From Verrucomicrobiales bacterium (GTDB lineage Bacteria; Verrucomicrobiota; Verrucomicrobiia; Verrucomicrobiales; SKLO01): a stretch of 8,474 bases of DNA. Numbering within the stretch: the stretch's first letter is position 1; each line of letters opens with the position of its first letter. The translations under genes and the position numbers were made by a program. Below are positions 1 to 4,956 of the stretch, one piece after another. Location: the NCBI GenBank assembly GCA_007123195.1, contig SKLO01000216.1:1-8474 (forward strand), given 5' to 3'. The notes beneath the pieces were generated by a model. It saw only the letters and a program-made list of their open reading frames with translations, ran no database searches and was not told the origin of the DNA.

Positions 1-1127
1 CTGCCCTCGAGGCCCTTGTCATCGGTCGGCACCACCGGCATGCCCATGCCCGCCCGGCGCCAGACTTGCGCCGGCATGTTCACCGGCTGCAACTGGGTGA
101 GCACGTCCTCGTCAGGTTCCGGTGGCAGCCAGTCGTCGAGGGCGCTGGCATCCAGGGCCAGCAACGGCTCTTGCCAGCCGGTTTCGTAGCCGTAGGCGTC
201 AAGATTCCACACGACGGAATCGTCGAGCTCGACCAGCCACTTGTGGCCGACGACAGCGAGAGCGGGGGCCAGTCGGATCACGCTCTCAACCGCCTTCGGG
301 GAGCTGCCCTGGCCGTCAGTGGGCTTCGTGGCCTCGCCCGCGGCTGCTGGGTCCGGCTGCGGGTCGCAGCCGGCCGGCAACGTGTATTGCAAGGTCGGGT
401 AAAACCAAACTTCTTCGTCCTGCCATTCAAGCGTTACCCCGGTGGTTCCGTGGCCCATGACTTCGGTGCTGGGGAAGGGGATGTCCCCGGTTGCAAGGCC
501 GATTCTGACGTCGAAATGAGGTTGCAGGGCCTCGATGGCGCCGACCAGATCCTCCAGCTCCGGCGACCGCAGTTGTTTCTGCGCGGCGACCATCAGATCG
601 AGCGGAAATCCGGGGCTGAACACCGAGGAGAAAGGCGCATGAACCGAGAACCCGCCATTGGGGTCGGGGATTACGGTCAACCGCGGCTTGCGGCGGGCGG
701 GCGGCGGCTGGGCCGGGCCGGGTTTCGGGCCGTCGGACGCCGGTTCACCCGGGGGGCTATCGAGCAACAATCCGAGCGCCTTGGCGGCGGCATCGGGATC
801 GGTCGGGGCGCGGCCGTTGATTTTGCCCTGGCGCAGCAGGCCGTTGAGCATGATCACGCCGGCGAGCACGTGGACGCACGGCCGGCCAGGCTTGGAGTCC
901 CCGCAGGTGCAGTCGCCGACCAGCTTGTCGGGTCGGTCGCCGGGGCGGATGGTTTGTTGACTGGACCAGCACTTGAGGATCAGGGCGTCGCCATCGGCGG
1001 CCCAGCGCAGCACCTGGGGATCCATGTCCTGGGCCATGGCGACGGCGTGTTGGATGTTGTCGGCATTGCCGAGCGCATAGATCCGGCCGGGTGTCAGGCT
1101 TTTCAGGGTGGCGGTAAGTGGGTGCAA
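1..1127 (-). CDS. SWIM zinc-finger protein, N-terminal part (3' end outside window)
   Basis: The minus-strand frame is open from base 1151 to the window edge, giving about 375 residues if it starts at the TTG at 1127. A SWIM zinc-binding signature CxCx(8)CxH is at residues 73-86 (C73, C75, C84, H86), followed by a hydrophobic helix (VLAGVIMLNG), as is usual for SWIM domains. A proline-rich linker (about residues 130-150) and a mixed, Trp-rich segment follow, with no catalytic motif before the edge. SWIM domains bind DNA or protein; in bacteria they often sit at the N-terminus of SNF2-family helicases of about 1000 residues, so a helicase beyond the edge is possible but not seen. The start is uncertain. 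No ATG precedes the conserved region in frame except one at 1256, which is cut off by TGA at 1152-1154. TTG 1127 is my choice, with CTG 1139 possible. No Shine-Dalgarno sequence is visible. The gene is divergent from the selenoprotein gene. Confidence 0.75.
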   Translation of the reverse strand, partial: MHPLTATLKSLTPGRIYALGNADNIQHAVAMAQDMDPQVLRWAADGDALILKCWSSQQTIRPGDRPDKLVGDCTCGDSKPGRPCVHVLAGVIMLNGLLRQGKINGRAPTDPDAAAKALGLLLDSPPGEPASDGPKPGPAQPPPARRKPRLTVIPDPNGGFSVHAPFSSVFSPGFPLDLMVAAQKQLRSPELEDLVGAIEALQPHFDVRIGLATGDIPFPSTEVMGHGTTGVTLEWQDEEVWFYPTLQYTLPAGCDPQPDPAAAGEATKPTDGQGSSPKAVESVIRLAPALAVVGHKWLVELDDSVVWNLDAYGYETGWQEPLLALDASALDDWLPPEPDEDVLTQLQPVNMPAQVWRRAGMGMPVVPTDDKGLEG

Positions 1128-1154
1128 GCGGAGCAGCAGCGTGGTGGAAATTCA

Positions 1155-1529
1155 GCGGGCATGGGAAGCGGTGACCGGTGCCGGCCCGGTGGCCGCGTCC
1201 AGACCGGCAGGAAAGCGCCGTGGCAGCCAATTGGCAACCGCGATGACAGGCGACATTCTACCATGGAATGATCATGTGAACAGTAAAATGCGGCACTGGT
1301 GGGAGGCCGGGTGCGAGCCGGAAAACGGAGCGAGGAGGTGGCAGGCGGTCGGGAAACTGCGCGCGGGGCGGCAAATCATATGACCAATATGTTCAAACGA
1401 GCACGAACCCCCTGTTTTCCGGCCTGTGGAAGGTTGGATTTTTGAAATAAACGCTGTCTTCCGGCCCTCATGAACCGTTAATGGCAGTGTGGGTTCAGGA
1501 TGAACCCCGCCATCTACCAGACAACAAAC
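1155..1529. other. Divergent intergenic region between SWIM gene and selenoprotein gene
   Basis: No convincing gene lies here. On the minus strand an ATG at 1256 opens a 34-codon frame that is in phase with the SWIM gene but ends at TGA 1152-1154. It may be leader sequence or a broken N-terminus. The part nearest the selenoprotein start is relatively AT-rich, with TTGGAT at 1434 and TTGAAA at 1442 as weak -35-like boxes and GTTAAT at 1477 as a weak -10-like box; none is well spaced, so no promoter is assigned. A 13-bp direct repeat (1412-1424 and 1454-1466) is listed separately. Confidence 0.6.
1412..1466. repeat. 13-bp imperfect direct repeat, 42-bp period
   Basis: CTGTTTTCCGGCC at 1412-1424 recurs as CTGTCTTCCGGCC at 1454-1466, matching at 12 of 13 positions. 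The start-to-start distance of 42 bp is close to four helical turns, so both copies would face the same side of the DNA. They lie 64-118 bp upstream of the selenoprotein start. This is the geometry of a tandem operator, but no regulator is identified and chance is possible in GC-rich DNA. Confidence 0.4.
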
Positions 1530-2093
1530 ATGAAAAAGCACCTGCTCAGCATTGCTGCGGTGACCGGTTTGCTGGCTTGGGGCCTCCCTCTGGGAGGTTC
1601 GAAGCAAGCGAGCGCCGATGTGGAATCGGCGTCGGACACCGTGGTGGTGTACGTGATGAAGGCGGCCGGACGCGGCTGAAGTATCGATAGGGTGGCCCGT
1701 GCGGCCATCGAGAAGCAAGAAGGGGTTGGCCAGGTGTTCGTCACCGGTGCCAACGCCTGGTTTGTGATGGAGGGCGATGCCAAGCCCGATGAGGCCCAAC
1801 TGAAGGCCGACATCGAGGCTGGACGCCTGACCTTCCAATCGCTCGCTGCCGAAGAGCGGCCCCGGCCCAAGGCCGCGTGGCTGATTGAAAGCGGCTTTGG
1901 CTGAGCGGACACCTCAATCAAGGCCGGTGCGGCCTTGGACGAGTTGGAAGGATTGCAAGCCTTCGTCAGTCGCCAGATCGTGATCCATACGGAGAGCGAG
2001 GAAGCGCCTGACAAGGATGCCATCCAAGCGGCTCTCGCGCCCTTCAACCTCACCATCGGTGAGATCAAGCGCGACGATTCGCTGTTGTTCTGA
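1530..2093 (+). CDS. Exported tandem HMA-like selenoprotein with two in-frame UGA (Sec) codons
   Basis: The frame starts at ATG 1530 and ends at TGA 2091-2093, giving 187 residues if UGA at 1677-1679 (residue 50) and 1902-1904 (residue 125) is read as selenocysteine. Residues 1-29 form a Sec signal peptide (MKKH, hydrophobic core, ASA cleavage site). Two repeats follow, about 38-107 and 115-182. Each has predicted order strand, helix, strand, strand, helix, strand, as in HMA/MerP-type metal-binding domains. GRGU (47-50) and GFGU (122-125) sit in the loop after strand 1, where HMA domains carry CxxC. Both copies continue with a helix (VARAA / KAGAA), an EG(V/L) turn, a beta hairpin, then a second helix. 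The protein has no cysteine. A SECIS-like hairpin follows each UGA, and a strong terminator lies 70 bp past the stop. An in-frame ATG at 1500 is an alternative start, but 1530 gives the better signal peptide. A metal-binding or redox role outside the cytoplasm is inference; a pseudogene with two nonsense mutations is the main alternative. Confidence 0.85.
1677..1679 (+). other. In-frame UGA, proposed selenocysteine codon 1 (Sec50)
   Basis: This TGA follows the codons for GRG and is in the same frame as ATG 1530. The frame downstream keeps coding character and matches the second repeat of the protein. Read as a stop, it would leave only a signal peptide and 20 residues. UGA as Trp is unlikely, because other genes in the window use TGG for Trp and end at TGA. 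Confidence 0.82.
1691..1709 (+). promoter_or_regulatory. SECIS-like hairpin 1
   Basis: Bases 1691-1697 pair with 1703-1709 to give a 7-bp stem (one G-U pair; core TGGCC/GGCCA) closed by the loop CGTGC (1698-1702). The loop begins 18 nt after the UGA, within the 16-37 nt usual for bacterial SECIS elements. It has G in its first two positions and the GU dinucleotide important for SelB in E. coli. An alternative outer pairing CGAT(1685-1688)/ATCG(1707-1710) would bulge 1689-1693. The hairpin lies inside the coding sequence, as bacterial SECIS elements do. Confidence 0.75.
1902..1904 (+). other. In-frame UGA, proposed selenocysteine codon 2 (Sec125)
   Basis: This TGA follows GFG in the second repeat, at the position matching the first UGA (GRG-UGA). 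Both UGAs occupy the same structural place in duplicated domains, which is hard to explain by random nonsense mutation. The frame stays open and domain-like for another 62 residues to TGA 2091. Confidence 0.82.
1918..1938 (+). promoter_or_regulatory. SECIS-like hairpin 2
   Basis: CAAGGCC (1919-1925) pairs perfectly with GGCCTTG (1931-1937), and T1918-G1938 extends the stem to 8 bp. The loop is GGTGC (1926-1930), starting 21 nt after the UGA. It begins with GG and contains GU, like the E. coli fdhF/fdnG SECIS loops. The core GCCGGTGCGGCC differs from hairpin 1 (GCCCGTGCGGCC) at one base. It is the stronger of the two structures. Confidence 0.8.
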
Positions 2094-2162
2094 GAAACGA
2101 ACACACAAATAACAATCCAACCGCCGGTTGGTCGGCCTGAAAATCGACCGCAGCCGGTGGCA

Positions 2163-2193
2163 GGGGGGGTCCCAAGGGGATCCCCCCTTTTTT
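2163..2193 (+). terminator. Strong intrinsic terminator of the selenoprotein gene
   Basis: Seven G (2163-2169) followed by TCCC pair with GGGA-T-CCCCCC (2177-2187). The stem is about 11 bp with one G-U pair and a 3-nt AAG loop (2174-2176), followed directly by six T (2188-2193). It is oriented for plus-strand transcription. Its place just after the TGA at 2091 supports reading 1530-2093 as one transcription unit. No T run follows the hairpin on the minus strand, so it would not serve the convergent gene well. Confidence 0.88.
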
Positions 2194-2251
2194 GTGCTCC
2201 TGTCCCGGGGCCTTGCCATCGCCGTGTGGGCCTGATGGTGGCCCCGTGCAG

Positions 2252-2878
2252 TCACTCGCTGTCGTCGGCAGCACCGGCTTCGAGCCCGGCGAGGAAACGG
2301 TGGTCGATGTGGATCGTGTCCCAGGGCAACTCGCGGCCGATGTCCGCGAGCTCCGGGCCCGGGTTGGGCAGCGGCCGGTAGCGCATGATCGCCGGCCGGT
2401 TGAGCTCGGGCATCGCGGCCACGAACTTCATCGCCCGGTTGCCAAGGTAGAACCGAATCCGCACATCCTCGACCAGGCTCACCTCGGGGAAACCGAGCCG
2501 CGACACCAGTTCCTGGTCCGGTCCCGGGCGCCGCTGGGCGTCGGTCAAGGTTTCCCCTTCCTTCAACGGCCACAGCGTCGCGTGCCAGCGCTCGCATTGT
2601 TCCAGCAGCAGCTGCCAGTCCGCGGCCGAGAATTCGTGGGCGACCTCATTGTAGTGGCGGTCGCTGCGTTCGGCCGCCATGTCCCGCAGACCGCCGGCCA
2701 CAAACCAAACGACCACCGGCAGGGCGATCAGCAGCACCAGCGCGGTGTCTCGCAAATCCTTCGACAGCGGAATGCGGGTGGCCGGTTCAGGCTCGGGGCT
2801 GGCGGCTGGCACGGCGGCGGCTGTCGACTGGTTCGCGGCGGCTCTGGCGTCGTCGTTCGCTGGGGACGGCTGGGTCAT
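2252..2878 (-). CDS. Hypothetical single-pass membrane protein
   Basis: This 208-residue protein belongs to no family I recognise. Residues 1-38 are low-complexity and rich in Ala, Pro, Gln and Ser. One transmembrane helix lies at about 46-62 (ALVLLIALPVVVWFVAG), preceded by K40 and R43, so the N-terminus is probably cytoplasmic. Residues 66-208 form a charged, Trp- and Arg-containing soluble domain with a single Cys (C95), probably outside the membrane. Start: ATG 2878 is chosen because the frame upstream to 2953 (Arg/His-rich) looks non-coding; no Shine-Dalgarno sequence is seen. It is convergent with the selenoprotein gene (158 bp between stops) and lies 181 bp downstream of the PEP-CTERM gene on the same strand. 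A candidate terminator between the two suggests separate transcription. Coding character is clear (high GC3, normal composition); function is unknown. Confidence 0.8.
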   Translation of the reverse strand: MTQPSPANDDARAAANQSTAAAVPAASPEPEPATRIPLSKDLRDTALVLLIALPVVVWFVAGGLRDMAAERSDRHYNEVAHEFSAADWQLLLEQCERWHATLWPLKEGETLTDAQRRPGPDQELVSRLGFPEVSLVEDVRIRFYLGNRAMKFVAAMPELNRPAIMRYRPLPNPGPELADIGRELPWDTIHIDHRFLAGLEAGAADDSE

Positions 2879-3035
2879 GGGCTTTGGGTGATGGGCGGGG
2901 ATTGGATGATGGCGCCGACCTGGGCGCAGCCGGCTGACCGCGCACCATAGCACACGCGCGCCCGTGCCTTCAACAGCGCGGGTGAGGGAGGGATCGTCAT
3001 CGCAGCGGTGGGCGGGCGACGGCCGGACGGATGCT

Positions 3036-3053
3036 GCACCCCGACCGGGGTGC
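3036..3053 (-). terminator. Candidate terminator hairpin after PEP-CTERM gene
   Basis: GCACCCC (3036-3042) and GGGGTGC (3047-3053) form a perfect 7-bp stem with a 4-nt loop, starting 6 nt past the TAA of the PEP-CTERM gene. No T run follows on the minus strand, so it may be a weak or Rho-assisted terminator or an mRNA 3'-end stabiliser. Confidence 0.4.
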
Positions 3054-3059
3054 CGGAGA

Positions 3060-4370
3060 TTAGCAACGTCGGCGACGGGCTGTCAGCCACAGGGCGCCGA
3101 CGGCGAACAGCAGCGCCCGGCCGGGTTCGGGCACCACGTAAAGCCACGTCTGGTTGAGCGTTGGGTCGAACTCCGCCCGCGCCAGCTCATTGGTGAGGAA
3201 CCATGGTTGGTCCAGCAGGCCGGTTCGGTCGCCTGCGAGGAAAATCTCGCCGCCGGTGAAGTCGAACAGCGGATTGTTGCCGCTGCCGGTGATGATGTCG
3301 TTGGCGAACAGGCTGCCACCGCTCATGAAGTATTCGCCGACACTGCTGGTGGCCCGTGACAGCACGAGGTCGCCGCTTTCGAGATCGATCAACCCCCCGG
3401 TCTGGAAGACCTGTCCAGTGCTGCCGCCGCCGTCGCCGACCCACATCGGCGTGGTGCCCAGCGCCGTCAGGCTGCCGCCGTTCATGAGCAGGGCGCCGTC
3501 GTTGCCGTTGGCGATGACCATCGCGCCGGCTGCCTCGAAGCCGGTCAGCGTCAGGTTGCCGCCGTTGATCTCCAGGTTCGAGGTCGATCGCGAACCGACA
3601 AACTCGCGGCCGACCACGAAGAAGCGGAAACCGTCCATGGTGACGGTGCCTGAATCGATCAACATGGTGGCGTTGTTGGACACATAAACCCGCCGGTTGC
3701 CCGAGGCGCCGGTCATGGTGACGGTGCCGCCGTCGATCGCCAGCAGATCGCCGCCGGCGGAGGGCCGTCTGCCGATGTGAATCTGCCGGTCGAGGGCCGA
3801 GGTGCCGCTGATCGAAATCCCGAGGGAGCCGCCGTTCATCTGGTAGGTGCCGATGGAGCCCGCATTGTCCGAGAGATACCAGCCCTCGGTCACGGCGCTG
3901 TTGACGGCGCCACCGTTCTGCGTGATTGAGCCAATGTTGTTGTTTCCGACGAGGAAGAACTGGCCGGAATGCTGAATGCCGCCGCTGTTCAGGGTCAGTG
4001 CGGCCGGACCTCCCTGGGCGTTGATGAAGCGGCCGTTGACGACGCTGAGCACGCCGCCATCGATCAGCGTGTCGGCGGCGCGAACGAGGTTGGATCCGGT
4101 GCGGGTGGCGTTGCCGTCGAGGATGCTGATGGCGGTCCCGGCGGCGGGGACACCGGCGGGGTTCCAGTTGCCCGGGGTGTCGTAGTTGCCGACGTCGCCG
4201 ATCCAGGTGCTCTGCGCTTGCGAGGTTGCCGGCATGGCCAGCAGCAGACCTGCCAGCAGCACTGTCAGCGCGGTGCCTGCCGGACTTCCTGCACGGTCAC
4301 GGGGCGGAGCCAGGCAAGCGGATGAACCGGCGGATTCGGGCATCGCGGTGATGGACTGTCGAGCATTCAT
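3060..4370 (-). CDS. PEP-CTERM-anchored beta-helix surface protein
   Basis: This 436-residue protein is probably exported and processed by exosortase. It has a long N-region with a hydrophobic signal segment at about 33-47 and cleavage near residue 52 (SQAQ/S). A GNW-containing start of the mature chain (about 56-75) is followed by some 330 residues with repeated NGG/SGG turns (for example QMNGGSL, EINGGNL, LMNGGSL, FMSGGSL) separated by short beta-forming stretches. This is typical of right-handed beta-helix passenger regions. The C-terminus has VPEP (413-416), a hydrophobic helix (about 418-431) and an RRRR cluster (432-435), the classic PEP-CTERM tripartite signal. It is probably an outer-surface or extracellular-matrix protein; the ligand is unknown. 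ATG 4370 is preferred over the frame's extension to 4490, because the extension is Cys/Pro/His-rich and would bury the signal peptide. No exosortase gene is in the window. Confidence 0.88.
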   Translation of the reverse strand: MNARQSITAMPESAGSSACLAPPRDRAGSPAGTALTVLLAGLLLAMPATSQAQSTWIGDVGNYDTPGNWNPAGVPAAGTAISILDGNATRTGSNLVRAADTLIDGGVLSVVNGRFINAQGGPAALTLNSGGIQHSGQFFLVGNNNIGSITQNGGAVNSAVTEGWYLSDNAGSIGTYQMNGGSLGISISGTSALDRQIHIGRRPSAGGDLLAIDGGTVTMTGASGNRRVYVSNNATMLIDSGTVTMDGFRFFVVGREFVGSRSTSNLEINGGNLTLTGFEAAGAMVIANGNDGALLMNGGSLTALGTTPMWVGDGGGSTGQVFQTGGLIDLESGDLVLSRATSSVGEYFMSGGSLFANDIITGSGNNPLFDFTGGEIFLAGDRTGLLDQPWFLTNELARAEFDPTLNQTWLYVVPEPGRALLFAVGALWLTARRRRC

Positions 4371-4535
4371 GGCACAAGTCTTTTTCGGTTGGACAGGCGG
4401 GCGAACCGGCCGCGGATGGTTGCATGCCGGCATCTTGTGCGGCGGACAATAACCACGGTCAACCGCCATGCAATTGTAATTGTGTGACAACCCCGTCGGA
4501 CAACCGCGGTCGGGACGCGTCGCGCTAACAGGCCC

Positions 4536-4766
4536 CTAACCGCGGGAAGGGAGACGGGAGGGGCAGGTGCGGACGGCTTGGCCGGCCAATGGTCGGTCCA
4601 GGCGGCGCCCAAGCTCGCCGCCGCCGTGGAAGCGGAGCCACTTCTCCAGCCCGATCACCACCAGCGCGCCGAATCCGCAGGCGACGATGCGCAGCCGGGA
4701 AGTCGGGGCCGAGCCCGGGGAGGAGTGGAAACAAGAGGAATGAAGAAACGCAGGCGATGATGCCGC
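4536..4766 (-). pseudogene. Relic resembling a P-type ATPase C-terminus
   Basis: One minus-strand frame, open from after TGA 4767-4769 to TAG 4536-4538 (about 76 codons), has no good start. It contains APTSRLRIVACGFGALVVIG followed by LEKWLRFHGG. A final transmembrane helix running into LEKWLR is a common ending of bacterial P-type cation ATPases, whereas the intact neighbour ends differently (VEVHKLLRGRTRR). About 20 residues of non-ATPase-like sequence follow before the stop. I read it as the leftover 3' end of another ATPase gene, perhaps the one whose 5' end lies at 8084-8474. A small unrelated membrane ORF is possible: the overlapping frame starting at GTG 4770 would encode 81 residues. 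Similarity is by eye only. Confidence 0.45.
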
Positions 4767-4914
4767 TCACGACTCATCCATCAGGTTTTGCAGTTGGTCC
4801 CGATCAGTCAGGTTGACCCTTGGCACGCCCATACGGTGGACCGGGAGTGGACGGGCGGCCAAGGTCTGCTGCTTCCTCTCACGCTGACATGCGCGTCCGT
4901 TCAAAACGGATCGT

Positions 4915-4942
4915 CCCCACCGGCCACGGCCTGCCGGTGGGG
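4915..4942 (-). terminator. Terminator hairpin of the ATPase gene
   Basis: CCCCACCGGC (4915-4924) and GCCGGTGGGG (4933-4942) form a perfect 10-bp GC-rich stem with an 8-nt loop, 14 bp beyond the ATPase stop in the direction of transcription. A short TTTT (minus strand, 4906-4903) follows 8 nt later. Position and stem strength fit an intrinsic terminator with a weak T tract. Confidence 0.6.
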
Positions 4943-4956
4943 CCGGAGCGGGGAGG

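Larger units (their letters stand above)
4371..4956. other. Spacer between PEP-CTERM gene and ATPase gene
   Basis: No intact gene is seen in these 586 bp. They hold the presumed upstream region of the PEP-CTERM gene, the ATPase C-terminal relic (4536-4766) and the ATPase terminator hairpin (4915-4942). An AT-rich palindrome CAATT-GT-AATTG (4471-4482) stands out and overlaps, on the minus strand, a TACAAT box (4473-4478) with TTGTCC 19 bp upstream (4498-4503). This is a weak, slightly over-spaced promoter candidate about 100 bp before ATG 4370. A short minus-strand tail ending at TGA 4767-4769 (MGVPRVNLTDRDQLQ...) also looks protein-like, but it has no start of its own. Confidence 0.55.

Noticed and set aside
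66..1271. Long plus-strand ORF (401 codons) opposite the SWIM gene
   Set aside because: It is the antisense shadow of the SWIM frame; its composition is Arg/Gly/Gln-rich with no domain, while the minus frame has CxCx(8)CxH.
1530..1904. Pseudogene with two nonsense mutations instead of selenoprotein
   Set aside because: Both TGAs fall at the same place in two repeats and each has a matched hairpin; no frameshift or other stop occurs in 187 codons. Kept only as the main alternative.
1530..2093. UGA read as tryptophan (alternative genetic code)
   Set aside because: Other genes here end cleanly at TGA (4957, 2252) and use TGG for Trp.
1272..2104. Two minus-strand ORFs (188 and 196 codons) covering the selenoprotein locus
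   Set aside because: They lack domains and have unlikely composition. They appear only because high-GC antisense frames stay open; the plus strand has signal peptide, repeated domains, hairpins and terminator.
2091..2131. Possible third Sec codon: TGA 2091 followed by hairpin CCAACC-GCC-GGTTGG (2117-2131), with 29 nt between the UGA and the loop
   Set aside because: The second domain is already complete, reading further runs through the intrinsic terminator into the antisense of another gene, and the loop lacks the GTGC core. I treat TGA 2091 as the stop.
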